Assembly: GCA_964457685.1 (NCBI GenBank)
Contig: CAYWFS010000001.1
Span: forward strand, 1-64,000
DNA: 64,000 bases
Source of the DNA: UMGS1696 sp964457685
Lineage (GTDB): Bacteria; Bacillota; Clostridia; Oscillospirales; CAG-272
Direction: 5' to 3'
Shown: in pieces, positions 39,968 to 48,759 of the stretch
Position numbering within the stretch: the stretch's first letter is position 1
How the letters are laid out: each line of letters starts with the position of its first letter
Program-made: the position numbers and the translations under genes
The notes under the pieces: generated by a model
What the model was told of the DNA's origin: nothing
The model's input: only the letters and a program-made list of their open reading frames with translations
The model's database searches: none

Positions 39968-41085
39968 CCCGAATAATGAAAAAAATAAACAAGTATATAC
40001 CGAAGGTGTCGTATGTCTTCTTCTCTCTCGGAGTGATTGCGGCAATTCTTCACGTTGCGGCAGTGTTTTCAGCGGATTTTGCCGATTTTTGGAGCGATAA
40101 TGTATCCTCGATATTTCGTTCGTTTGCGGCTCATCTTACGTCGTTTCTGCCGTTTTCGCTGGCTGAGACCATCGTTATAGCAAGTCCGATAATTCTTGTC
40201 TGCGTAATCGTATATGCGTGTAAGGCGGCAAGCAAAAGCAATGTATCCCTTGTGAGATGTCTTGTTTTCATGCTTTCACTGCTGGCGTTGGTTTATTCCG
40301 TTTTCGTTTTCAATTTCGGAATAAGCTACAGAACGCACACTCTTGACGAAAGACTCGGTATGGAACGTGAAAAGGTAAGCGGAGACGAGCTTTACGAAAC
40401 CATATCCATAGTTATAGACAAGCTTAATTCCCTTGCCGATGATGTTATTATAGCACAGGACAAAGGCTCTGTGAGACCGTATTCACACGAGGAAGCCGTA
40501 AGACTTTGCACGGAATCCTATGCGAAGCTTTCGGAGGAATACAGCTTCATAAAAAAACTGAACGCACCCGTAAAGCAGATAATGCTCTCCGATATAATGA
40601 CGTATACGCATATTTCCGGAGTGTATACCTTCTTCACGGGAGAGGCTAATCTCAACACAAATTACCCTTATTTCGTTAACGTATACACAACCGCACATGA
40701 AATGGCACATCAAAGAGGTGTTGCAAGAGAAAATGAAGCAAATTTCATCGCATACCTTGTTTGCATAGGCTCCGATGACACATATATGCAGTATTCGGGA
40801 TACCTTAATATGTACGAGTACTTGATTTCCGCACTTTACAAGGCTTCTCCAACACTGTACGCAAAGGCGGTTCGTTCTCTTGATCTCAGAGTAAGATACG
40901 ACTTGAATTGCTACAGTGAATTTTTCGACAAATACCGTGAAAACAAGGCCGCTGATGTGAGTGATGCCGTGAACAATAAGTACCTTGAGATACAGGGAAC
41001 GCAGGAAGGCTCAAAAAGCTACGGAATGGTAGTGGATCTCGCAGTGGCATATTACAGACCTATGTTCGAGGATACAGCCGAATGA
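39964..41085 (+). CDS. DUF3810 membrane protein with zinc-metallopeptidase motif
   Basis: The 373-residue protein has three N-terminal transmembrane helices (about 14-36, 66-86 and 97-118) and a large C-terminal domain. That domain contains His245-Glu-Met-Ala-His249 in TTAHEMAHQRG, followed by ENEANFIAY with a possible third zinc ligand. This is the HExxH plus Glu pattern of gluzincin peptidases, so an extracytoplasmic membrane-tethered protease is likely. It overlaps both neighbours by ATGA junctions and lies in the operon that encodes WalRK, so a link to cell-envelope maintenance is plausible. Confidence 0.85.
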   Translation: MTRIMKKINKYIPKVSYVFFSLGVIAAILHVAAVFSADFADFWSDNVSSIFRSFAAHLTSFLPFSLAETIVIASPIILVCVIVYACKAASKSNVSLVRCLVFMLSLLALVYSVFVFNFGISYRTHTLDERLGMEREKVSGDELYETISIVIDKLNSLADDVIIAQDKGSVRPYSHEEAVRLCTESYAKLSEEYSFIKKLNAPVKQIMLSDIMTYTHISGVYTFFTGEANLNTNYPYFVNVYTTAHEMAHQRGVARENEANFIAYLVCIGSDDTYMQYSGYLNMYEYLISALYKASPTLYAKAVRSLDLRVRYDLNCYSEFFDKYRENKAADVSDAVNNKYLEIQGTQEGSKSYGMVVDLAVAYYRPMFEDTAE

Positions 41086-42170
41086 AAAAAATAACAGTCG
41101 CTGCACTTTCCGCCGTGATACTTGTGTTGTCCGCCGTGATGCTTTCTTCCGTAAGTGCGGTCGAGAACGGAGAGGTGCCGTCAATCATAGTAAACGATGA
41201 AAAATGGTACAAGGATGCGGTGTCACCTCTTATAATGCGTGACGGAAAGACTTATGTGCCGGCACAGGTGTTTACAATGCTCGACGGAATAAAGGTAACT
41301 GAGGTGTCGGAGAACGGTATTCTTATATCAAACTCCGATACGAAGGAATATGTGTCCATACTGTTCAATGAAAGAGCGGCAGCTGTGAACGGTGAGATAA
41401 TCGAAAACATAGGAGTGTTTCGTGACTCCGGTGTTCTTTATATCGAGGCTGAAATGACGGCTGAGGCTCTGGGCGTGGACTACGAATACTATTCCGTCGG
41501 AGAAGACAACGGTATGTATTTCCATGACGGAAGCAGTATAACCACACTTGGCGATATGCTACGCTCATATACGGAGCAGGTTGAAGAAAACGATGACAGT
41601 ACCGTTGTCGGCGAGGAAAGCGAGGACTCGATTCGTCATATTTACGTCTTCTGCTCAACTCCCGAGGATGACAGCGGAATCTATTTTCCGGCAAGAGGAA
41701 ACCTCGATTACTACGGAGTGGGATACACATATCTTGTGGACGATACGGTAAGCGATGACTCACTCATAAGTCTTGCCGCAGACGGAGGATATTGCCTGAA
41801 AATGCCCGAAATCGGTGACAAGAACTCAATCGAAGACGAAGCTGATGTGGTGGCGGCATTTCTTGATTCCGTAAACACAAGACTGAAAAGACTTTCGCTG
41901 AAAAAAACAAGATATGTACTTGCCGACTGTGACGAAGAAATGACTGCTTTGCTTTGCGAGAGGGGATATATCGTTATCAGACCCGACTTTACCGTGAACG
42001 GTGCCTCATACCCCGATGCAATGATAAATGAAATAGAAAATGCTCTGGACAGCGTGGGATATGCTTCCGTATATCTCGAGGACTGCTGGAATTCCGAAAG
42101 AATGGCGATACTTCTCTCGGAGCTTATCGAAAATGACGAGAGCATAAAGACGATAAATATTTACGGCTGA
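41082..42170 (+). CDS. Exported stalk-domain (copper amine oxidase N-like) protein
   Basis: The 362-residue protein has an N-terminal signal peptide (MKKITVAALSAVILVLSAV, cleavage near residue 26). Next comes a stalk-type beta domain at about 45-135, with VSPLIMRDGKTYVPAQVF and EYVSILFNERAAAVNGE, as in many clostridial surface proteins. The C-terminal half (about 185-360, from RHIYVFCSTPEDD) is a compact alpha/beta domain I cannot assign; its end runs into a series of acidic helices. It is the last gene before walR, 22 bases upstream, and overlaps the DUF3810 gene (ATGA). Confidence 0.75.
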   Translation: MKKITVAALSAVILVLSAVMLSSVSAVENGEVPSIIVNDEKWYKDAVSPLIMRDGKTYVPAQVFTMLDGIKVTEVSENGILISNSDTKEYVSILFNERAAAVNGEIIENIGVFRDSGVLYIEAEMTAEALGVDYEYYSVGEDNGMYFHDGSSITTLGDMLRSYTEQVEENDDSTVVGEESEDSIRHIYVFCSTPEDDSGIYFPARGNLDYYGVGYTYLVDDTVSDDSLISLAADGGYCLKMPEIGDKNSIEDEADVVAAFLDSVNTRLKRLSLKKTRYVLADCDEEMTALLCERGYIVIRPDFTVNGASYPDAMINEIENALDSVGYASVYLEDCWNSERMAILLSELIENDESIKTINIYG

Positions 42171-42192
42171 CAAAGAAAGGAGACTCTGCCAT

Positions 42193-42909
42193 ATGGAAAA
42201 CACAGACAGAAAAAAGAAGATACTTGTGGTTGAGGATGAAAGAAACATCGCACAGGTGCTTGCATACAACATAAAAAAAGACGGATACGACTGTGATATT
42301 GCTTCTGACGGAGAGGCCGGACTTAAAATGGGACTTGAGGGGGGATATGACCTTATTCTCCTTGATATAATGCTTCCGAAAATGACGGGCTTTGAGGTGT
42401 GTGAGCATATAAGACGTAAAAGTCAGGTTCCGATAATTTTCGTGACGGCAAGAGAGGAAGAAAAGGACAGAATACTCGGACTTGAAACCGGTGGTGACGA
42501 CTACGTTACAAAGCCGTTTTCTTTCCCCGAGCTTAAAGCAAGAATAAGAGCCAACATAAGACGTTCGAGCGGAGAAGTAGTGACGGGGGAAAAAATCGAC
42601 CCCGATATAATAACCGTAGGAGAGCTTACGATTGATAAGGCTCACTACTCCGTTGAAAAGAACGGTGAAGCTATCGAAATGTCGAAAAAGGACTACAATC
42701 TCATACTGTTTCTTGCCGAAAACCTCGGTCAGGCATTCTCGAGAGAACAGCTTCTCGAAAACATATGGGGGTATGACGACTACTTCGGAGATATAAGAAC
42801 GGTTGACGTTACGGTTAACAGAATCCGCAAAAAGATAGAGACAGACCCCGCACATCCCGAATATCTTATGACTAAACGAGGAGTGGGCTACTACCTCTGT
42901 AAGAGATAA
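42193..42909 (+). CDS. walR: OmpR-family response regulator, WalR type
   Basis: The 238-residue regulator has a receiver domain (residues 10-125) with the phospho-acceptor Asp58 in LILLDIMLP and the TKPF lysine, and a winged-helix DNA-binding domain (about 135-235) ending RTVDVTVNRIRKKIE and KRGVGYYL. AAAGGAG precedes the ATG. The kinase follows after 2 bases, then two anchored proteins in the positions of yycH and yycI. This synteny supports WalR, the essential cell-wall homeostasis regulator of Firmicutes, over PhoP, which it resembles in sequence. Confidence 0.85.
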   Translation: MENTDRKKKILVVEDERNIAQVLAYNIKKDGYDCDIASDGEAGLKMGLEGGYDLILLDIMLPKMTGFEVCEHIRRKSQVPIIFVTAREEEKDRILGLETGGDDYVTKPFSFPELKARIRANIRRSSGEVVTGEKIDPDIITVGELTIDKAHYSVEKNGEAIEMSKKDYNLILFLAENLGQAFSREQLLENIWGYDDYFGDIRTVDVTVNRIRKKIETDPAHPEYLMTKRGVGYYLCKR

Positions 42910-42911
42910 AT

Positions 42912-44750
42912 ATGTTTAAAAGTCTGTATTTCAAAATAGTACTTATACTTCTCATATTCATAATAGCCGTTATGTGTTCGGTGGGAGCTATTCTTCTCAG
43001 CGGTGTTGCATCATACTATACCGAAAATTTTGCGACACAGATGACGGAATGCTTTGACGAAGACGGTCTTCTTATGCCGGAACTTGAATCGGCGGCGAAA
43101 AGCAGCTACCCGGCAGGCGAAATGAAGGAGGTTCTTTCCTCATACGGAAGTATTCTCGGAATAGACAAGTACCGCAATTACTTTGTTTTGAATCTTGATG
43201 GGGAAATGCTGTCAGGCTCAGATATAACTCTCGGCTCATCCCTCAAGCTGACACCGAATCTTCTGACTGCCATAAGCGGAAGCAGTGAAAACAGCAGCTC
43301 GGGAAGTATGGAAAGCTCCGACTGGGCGGTAAGAATCTCCGTGGACGGAACAAGCGATAACGACGTTATAGTTTATATTATAGACTCCCTCGGTGAGATG
43401 AGACAGCTGAACAGCGTGCTTTACCGTATAGTATTGCAGGCTATGCTTATCGGAATAGTTATAGCGGTGCTTCTTTCGTTCTTCCTTGCAAAATCCATAT
43501 CTTCACCTCTGCAAAGTCTTACTTACGGTACTCAGCTTGTGGCATCGGGTGAGTTCTCGCATGAAATAGAGGTGCGTTCAGCCGATGAGATAGGAGAGCT
43601 TGCCGAAAACTTTAACTACATGAGAGAAAGACTCCGTATGACCCTCGAGGAGGTTGACGGAGAAAGAGAAAAGCTTGAAACGGTTCTGTCCTGCCTAAGA
43701 GACCCCGTTATTGCTTTTACTCATGACGGCAGAGTTATGCATCTTAACAGCAGTGCGGGGGAACTCTTCGGCTCTTCTGCTGATAAAATGACGGTTGAAA
43801 GCTGTTTTGAGCTTCTCGATATACCTCTTGTCGATAAAGGAGGAGCATTCACACTTACTTCTCCCGACGCGGAGGTTGAGAATACAAAGGACGGCTTTGT
43901 TTTTCGTGACAGAATATGCGGAGACAGAGTCTATGACGTAAGCTGTGCTTCGCTGAAATATGTGGAGGATAAAAAAACCTCGGTCGGATGTATCGTTATC
44001 GTTCATGACGTTACGGGCAGATTTGAACTTGACGAAAGCCGACGTGAGTTTGTGGCAAATGTTTCGCATGAGCTTAAAACTCCGCTTACCGCAATCAAAA
44101 GTGCCGCAGAGACTATCAGAATGGATGAGGAAATGGATGATGAAACAAGAAACTTCTTCCTCGACATGGTTCTTTCGGAAAGTGACAGAATGAAGCGTAT
44201 AGTTTCCGACCTTCTCGTACTTTCCCGTCTCGACAACAAGAAAACTCAGTGGAATATAGAGACATTCGATATTCGCCGCCTTGTGAGAAGACTGTGCGAT
44301 GTTATGAGAGGGGATCTCGAGGAGCATGGCCACAAAATCACTTTCGGTTGCGACAAGGAACTGCCCGAAATCACCGCAGACAGACAGAGAATAGAGCAGG
44401 TTGTGATAAACATAATCTCGAATGCGATAAAATACACTCCCGATGGCGGTCAGATAGACATAAAGCTTATGAAAAATAAGCGAGGCAGTGTGCTTATAAA
44501 TGTGACAGACAACGGTATAGGAATCCCAAAGGAAGATGTTGAGCATCTTTTCGAGAGATTCTACCGTGTGGAAAAATCAAGAACACAGGATGCGGGCGGT
44601 ACAGGTCTCGGACTTGCCATAGCAAAGGAGCTTGTTGAGGCTCATGGAGGAAACATTAAGGTCGAAAGTGAACTTCACAAGGGAACCTCCGTTACGATAG
44701 AGCTTCCGATAGTCTGCCGTATCAAAACCGAAAACAAGGATGTAAGATGA
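42912..44750 (+). CDS. walK: Sensor histidine kinase, WalK type
   Basis: The 612-residue kinase is almost the same length as Bacillus WalK. It has two transmembrane helices (about 8-35 and 175-198) around an extracytoplasmic sensor, a HAMP domain (about 200-250), a PAS domain (about 265-370), the phospho-acceptor His386 (VANVSHELKTPLTA) and an ATPase domain with NAIKYTPDGG, DNGIGIPKEDV and TGLGLAIAKELVEAHGG. It phosphorylates the response regulator encoded just upstream. Its stop overlaps the start of the YycH-like gene (ATGA), which indicates one transcript. Confidence 0.88.
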   Translation: MFKSLYFKIVLILLIFIIAVMCSVGAILLSGVASYYTENFATQMTECFDEDGLLMPELESAAKSSYPAGEMKEVLSSYGSILGIDKYRNYFVLNLDGEMLSGSDITLGSSLKLTPNLLTAISGSSENSSSGSMESSDWAVRISVDGTSDNDVIVYIIDSLGEMRQLNSVLYRIVLQAMLIGIVIAVLLSFFLAKSISSPLQSLTYGTQLVASGEFSHEIEVRSADEIGELAENFNYMRERLRMTLEEVDGEREKLETVLSCLRDPVIAFTHDGRVMHLNSSAGELFGSSADKMTVESCFELLDIPLVDKGGAFTLTSPDAEVENTKDGFVFRDRICGDRVYDVSCASLKYVEDKKTSVGCIVIVHDVTGRFELDESRREFVANVSHELKTPLTAIKSAAETIRMDEEMDDETRNFFLDMVLSESDRMKRIVSDLLVLSRLDNKKTQWNIETFDIRRLVRRLCDVMRGDLEEHGHKITFGCDKELPEITADRQRIEQVVINIISNAIKYTPDGGQIDIKLMKNKRGSVLINVTDNGIGIPKEDVEHLFERFYRVEKSRTQDAGGTGLGLAIAKELVEAHGGNIKVESELHKGTSVTIELPIVCRIKTENKDVR

Positions 44751-46096
44751 GGGAAAATCACGAATCTAAAATCAATGCGGCAAAAAGTATAATCTGTGCA
44801 TTGCTTGTCCTTGCACTGTGCTTTATGATGTTCTTCATTGTTTATATGCTGAATATAGGGCAGTCGCAGGTAGGGTTTGACCTCAGCACCGTTACTTCGG
44901 AGCAGACGGAATATCAGATAGACGTAAGCAAATTCATAATTCCCGAATTTATCGGAATAACCTACGGCGGCGAAAAGCTCGGATGCTCGGGGTCTGAAAA
45001 TATCCTCGGCGAAATGTATCGTGAGCTGTCGGGAGTTATCTCCGAAGTACTTTGTGCCGGTAATGTTGCGGAAAGAAGCCGAACCGACTGGAGTATATTT
45101 GCGGAAAGCAAGTCCTCCGTTTATATACGGTATCACAGTGAGCTTCCCGATTGTGCCGTAGGATATTTTGCGGACGAATCCTCGGGAAACATAAGTGACA
45201 GAAGAAACGTAACTTCGTATATATATGAAATGTACATCATCCCGAATACAGACGGCTCGGGTAAGGTCGATATCGCCGTTAAAAGTAAGGGAGGAGACGT
45301 ATGCTTTTATTCAGGCACGCCGGAGAGTATACTTACCGGAGACGGTACCGCAAAAATGCTTGACTCATATCGTTCCGGAATGTACGAATATAAAATGTCG
45401 GGAGGTCAGCCCGTTTTCACCGAAAATATTTCTACGAGAAATATACTTATCACAGGTGGAACAGCCGCTTTGATACAAACGGAGACAAACGATGAAACCA
45501 AGAATGAAATAATCAGATTCTTCGGCTTGAACCCCGACAAGCTCCTTTCCTCGCACATTGATGAGGAGGGCATGGACAGCTACGTTGACACCCACGGTTC
45601 GCTTTATATAAAGGAGTCGGGAATCGAATATAATTCATCCTCCGACGGCGGTGTGGGTATCTATGACTTTATCGGAGATGCGGATGAAATTTCACTTGGG
45701 GAATATATAAAAGCGTCCGTCTCGATGATAACATATATGCGTTCTGTAAATAAAAATATTGCGGGTGGAGACGCGGAGATATATCTTTATTCCGTTACTT
45801 CTCAAAACGGAAAGGTGAAGCTCGAATTCATGTATGCCTTTGACGGTATCAGAATAATGGATTTGAAACCTGCGTTTACCGCCGAGTTTGAAGACGGTAT
45901 ACTCAGACGTGCCTCGCTTTATTCCATATCCGTCAAATATTTCAGCGAAAGACGTGTGCTTATGCTTGAGGACAGCTTCATTGAGATTATGAAAAGCTAC
46001 GGGAAAAACGTGACATATACGAATATAGTATACAGAAGTGACTTTTTATCGGAATCCGTCGGTGCGGAATGGCAGTGTGTGGAGTATCAGCAGTAA
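44747..46096 (+). CDS. Membrane-anchored YycH-like accessory protein
   Basis: The 449-residue protein has one N-terminal transmembrane helix (about 14-36) and a large outside domain. I cannot find a catalytic motif. Assignment as the YycH counterpart rests on position (directly after walK, overlapping by ATGA), size and topology, since YycH and YycI diverge quickly. In Bacillus and Staphylococcus these proteins bind WalK in the membrane and tune its activity. A second anchored protein of the YycI type follows after 12 bases. Confidence 0.65.
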   Translation: MRENHESKINAAKSIICALLVLALCFMMFFIVYMLNIGQSQVGFDLSTVTSEQTEYQIDVSKFIIPEFIGITYGGEKLGCSGSENILGEMYRELSGVISEVLCAGNVAERSRTDWSIFAESKSSVYIRYHSELPDCAVGYFADESSGNISDRRNVTSYIYEMYIIPNTDGSGKVDIAVKSKGGDVCFYSGTPESILTGDGTAKMLDSYRSGMYEYKMSGGQPVFTENISTRNILITGGTAALIQTETNDETKNEIIRFFGLNPDKLLSSHIDEEGMDSYVDTHGSLYIKESGIEYNSSSDGGVGIYDFIGDADEISLGEYIKASVSMITYMRSVNKNIAGGDAEIYLYSVTSQNGKVKLEFMYAFDGIRIMDLKPAFTAEFEDGILRRASLYSISVKYFSERRVLMLEDSFIEIMKSYGKNVTYTNIVYRSDFLSESVGAEWQCVEYQQ

Positions 46097-46108
46097 GAAG
46101 GGGGCATT

Positions 46109-47020
46109 ATGGAACACAAAAAAATTCTTAATTTGCTTTTGACCGTTCTTGTTCTGTCCGTTGTCATTGTGCTTGGTGTGATACTGAAATTGAGACGAGA
46201 GATATATTATCTTCCCGAAAGCTCTGCCGATGACATTGTAAAGGTGCTTGCCGACTCCAATATTTATGTTGACCGTGGAATGATAAGCACGAAAAAGGAG
46301 AGGGGAAGCGTGTACGTTTGCAGCTCCGGAAGCTACAGTGAAACGGTTGCCGCACTTCTCTCCGACAGCAGGATAAAATACGACTTTGCACTTCCGGACG
46401 GTGAAATGCTTGTTATGGAGGACTACTCCAGATTTGAATTCGGAAGCGGATTTACCTTCAGATATTCAAAGGACGGCAAATTTGAAAGTATTCTCGACAC
46501 GGTTACTGCTGAGGATTTTTCAGAAAGACCGAGTGCGGCGAAAATAGAAGAGGTTTCCTCTGCCGTTATCGAGTTCATGGAAAAGGGAAGCAGTGAATTT
46601 GAGGTGGGCGGAAGCATGAATATCGTTACCACGGTCGAAAGGGTTTGGGAAAGCGGCGGAAAATATTATGCCCTCTGTTCGAGAAGTATAGGCGGAGTTG
46701 AGGTAAACGACAACAAGGTTTTCTGCACCTACCGTGACGGAGAGGTAACGTCGGCTTCGGGAAGCTGGTGCTTTCTTACTCTCGGAGACGCATATTCGGC
46801 ACAACTGTGCGACATTATCAATATACTGTTTAATGTAAAAAAGGAGCTTGGAGAATGCGGAAATGCGGTGTATATAAACTCCGTTGAGAAGTGCTATTCT
46901 CTTTACACCTACGGAGAAAACGATGATTTTTGTCTTATTCCGTGCTACAAGGTGGTTACCGACAGCGAAGGTGAGCTTATATATAATGCAATAGATGGTA
47001 CGTTGTACACAAAAAAGTAA
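46109..47020 (+). CDS. Membrane-anchored YycI-like accessory protein
   Basis: The 303-residue protein starts with a short basic N-terminus, one transmembrane helix (about 6-27, ILNLLLTVLVLSVVIVLGVI) and an outside domain ending in CLIPCYKVVTDSEGELIYNA, the kind of terminal YycI-like beta strand and dimerisation segment expected in this family (IPCYKV...G...Y.A). GAAGGGGG-type sequence precedes the ATG. It is the last gene of the operon and probably partners the preceding YycH-like protein in regulating WalK. Confidence 0.7.
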   Translation: MEHKKILNLLLTVLVLSVVIVLGVILKLRREIYYLPESSADDIVKVLADSNIYVDRGMISTKKERGSVYVCSSGSYSETVAALLSDSRIKYDFALPDGEMLVMEDYSRFEFGSGFTFRYSKDGKFESILDTVTAEDFSERPSAAKIEEVSSAVIEFMEKGSSEFEVGGSMNIVTTVERVWESGGKYYALCSRSIGGVEVNDNKVFCTYRDGEVTSASGSWCFLTLGDAYSAQLCDIINILFNVKKELGECGNAVYINSVEKCYSLYTYGENDDFCLIPCYKVVTDSEGELIYNAIDGTLYTKK

Positions 47021-47112
47021 AGTGCGAAATGACGGCAAAATGTGCAAAAATGTTATGAAGTATTAATTTTATGAAAATCCTCGAAAAAACTCTTTCATTA
47101 TTGTGCATAAAC

Positions 47113-47121
47113 TGTTATAAT
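47113..47121 (+). promoter_or_regulatory. Extended -10 promoter upstream of murA
   Basis: TGTTATAAT (47113-47121) is an extended -10 with TG one base before TATAAT; the -35 position (TTTCAT) is poor. The start site would fall at about 47128. Confidence 0.55.
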
Positions 47122-47126
47122 ATAGT

Positions 47127-47158
47127 AGGTGAGATGTTTTTTTCGCACCTCGTTTTTT
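47127..47158 (+). terminator. Terminator-like hairpin between the wal operon and murA
   Basis: AGGTGAG (47127-47133) pairs with CGCACCT (47144-47150) with one mismatch, followed by T6 (47153-47158). It probably terminates walRK-yycHI transcription. It begins at the predicted murA start site, so new transcripts may lack part of the left arm and escape. Confidence 0.55.
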
Positions 47159-47195
47159 AATGCCTTATGCTGAAAAAGAAAGGCTTGGTAGTTTA

Positions 47196-48485
47196 ATGGA
47201 AAAAATTATTGTAAACGGAGGAAATCCTCTGTTTGGTCAGGTAGAGATTTCAGGCTCTAAAAATGCCGCTTTACCTATAATATATGCCTGTGTGCTTGTG
47301 CGTGGAAAGTGCGTGCTTGAAAATATTCCGGCGATATCCGATATAACATATTCCTTTGAGATACTCAGAGGTATCGGTGCCGAGATAAAAATGCTCGACG
47401 CAACAACATACGAAATAGATTGTACAAATGTAGAACCCGGTCGCTCCGATTATGAGCTTGTGAGAAAAATAAGAGGTTCATATTATCTTCTCGGTGCGGA
47501 GTTCGGTCGCTTCGGTCGTGCGAGAGTCGGTTATCCCGGAGGATGTAACTTCGGTGTAAGACCCATCGACCAGCATATAAAGGGCTTTGAAGCTCTCGGC
47601 GGTCGTGTCGCAACTGACGGAGGCTACATTGAGATAGAATCCGATAACGGTGCTGTCGGTACAAACATATTCTTTGACGTAACAACAGTCGGTGCTACTC
47701 TTAATATCATGATAGCAGCCGCAACAGCAGAGGGAACGACAATTATCGACAATGCAGCAAGAGAGCCGCATATAGTTGACTGTGCTAGCTTCCTCAATAC
47801 CTGCGGTGCGAAAATAAGCGGTGCAGGTACCGATGTTATCAAGATAAAGGGTGTTAAGGAGCTTCACGGTTGCACATATGCGATAATCCCCGATATGATT
47901 GAGGCAGGTTCGTTTATGGTTGCGGCTGTCGCTACGGGTGGCTCGGTAAGAATCGGAAACGTAATACCCAAGCACCTTGAATCCATCAGTGCAAAGCTTG
48001 AAGAGGTCGGAGCTACCATCGAAGAGTTTGACGATGCGGTTCATGTAACGGCAGGAAAAAAGCTCAAGAGAACAAACGTAAAAACTCTTCCTTATCCCGG
48101 ATTTCCCACGGATATGCACCCCCAGATGTCCGCACTTCTTTGTGTGGCTGAGGGAACAAGCTATATAAACGAAAGCATCTATGAAAACCGTTTCCGTTAT
48201 GTCGAGGAACTGAGAAGAATGGGTGCGAAAATAAAGGTTGACGGCAGAATAGTCGTTATCGAGGGCGGTGAACCTCTTACTCCCGCTCCCGTTATCGCAA
48301 CAGATCTGAGAGGCGGTATGGCTGTCCTCATTGCCGCTCTTACCTGCGAGGGAAAAACCGAAATTTCCGAAATAAGACTTATCGAACGTGGGTATGATAA
48401 TATCTGCGAGAAGATGAGATCTCTCGGTGCCGATATTGAGAAAGTAGTAATTCCCGATGGTGCCGAAATAAAAAAAGCAAACTGA
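47196..48485 (+). CDS. murA: UDP-N-acetylglucosamine 1-carboxyvinyltransferase
   Basis: The 429-residue enzyme catalyses the first committed step of peptidoglycan synthesis, adding enolpyruvate to UDP-GlcNAc. Start at ATG 47196 gives the standard MEKIIVNGG N-terminus and has AAAGG upstream; an in-frame ATG at 47160 lacks a ribosome site. Lys22 (SGSKNAALP) and the catalytic-loop Cys117 (GGCNFGVRPID) are present, so the enzyme should be fosfomycin-sensitive by target. It lies directly after the walRK operon, and cell-wall genes are typical WalR-linked functions. DUF1858 and tRNA methyltransferase genes follow. Confidence 0.96.
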   Translation: MEKIIVNGGNPLFGQVEISGSKNAALPIIYACVLVRGKCVLENIPAISDITYSFEILRGIGAEIKMLDATTYEIDCTNVEPGRSDYELVRKIRGSYYLLGAEFGRFGRARVGYPGGCNFGVRPIDQHIKGFEALGGRVATDGGYIEIESDNGAVGTNIFFDVTTVGATLNIMIAAATAEGTTIIDNAAREPHIVDCASFLNTCGAKISGAGTDVIKIKGVKELHGCTYAIIPDMIEAGSFMVAAVATGGSVRIGNVIPKHLESISAKLEEVGATIEEFDDAVHVTAGKKLKRTNVKTLPYPGFPTDMHPQMSALLCVAEGTSYINESIYENRFRYVEELRRMGAKIKVDGRIVVIEGGEPLTPAPVIATDLRGGMAVLIAALTCEGKTEISEIRLIERGYDNICEKMRSLGADIEKVVIPDGAEIKKAN

Positions 48486-48504
48486 AATAAACGGAGTGAT
48501 TAAA

Positions 48505-48714
48505 ATGGAAATTACACGAGAAACCGTAATCGGAGACATCGTTGATTTTGATCCCGATACAGCTGAGGTATTCCTTGACTGCGGAATGCATTGCCTCGAT
48601 TGTCCCATTTCGAGAATGGAAACAGTTGAAGAAGCCTGCGAGGTTCACGGAGTTGACCCCGATGAGCTTATCGAGAATCTGAAAGACTATTTTGAGCATA
48701 AAAACGACAAATAA
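48505..48714 (+). CDS. DUF1858 domain small protein
   Basis: The 69-residue protein is a single DUF1858 domain, with TVIGDIVDFDPDTAEVFLD and the cysteine cluster CGMHCLDC (Cys26, 30, 33). Such domains are found alone or fused to hybrid-cluster and redox proteins and probably bind a metal or an iron-sulfur cluster; the function is unknown. GGAGTG lies 8 bases before the ATG. It is 19 bases after murA and is followed by a hairpin, so it likely ends the murA transcript. Confidence 0.88.
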   Translation: MEITRETVIGDIVDFDPDTAEVFLDCGMHCLDCPISRMETVEEACEVHGVDPDELIENLKDYFEHKNDK

Positions 48715-48722
48715 ATAAATTT

Positions 48723-48747
48723 AAAGGCGGTCGACGTGCCGTCTTTT
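48723..48747 (+). terminator. Short terminator after the DUF1858 gene
   Basis: AAAGGCGG (48723-48730) pairs with CCGTCTTT (48739-48746), one wobble, followed by T and GC. Moderate strength. It overlaps the possible ribosome site of an alternative trmK start. Confidence 0.5.
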
Positions 48748-48759
48748 TGCATATTAAAA

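Noticed and set aside
47160..47195. Upstream ATG for murA at 47160
   Set aside because: It has no ribosome site and lies directly after the terminator T-run; the ATG at 47196 gives the standard MurA start.
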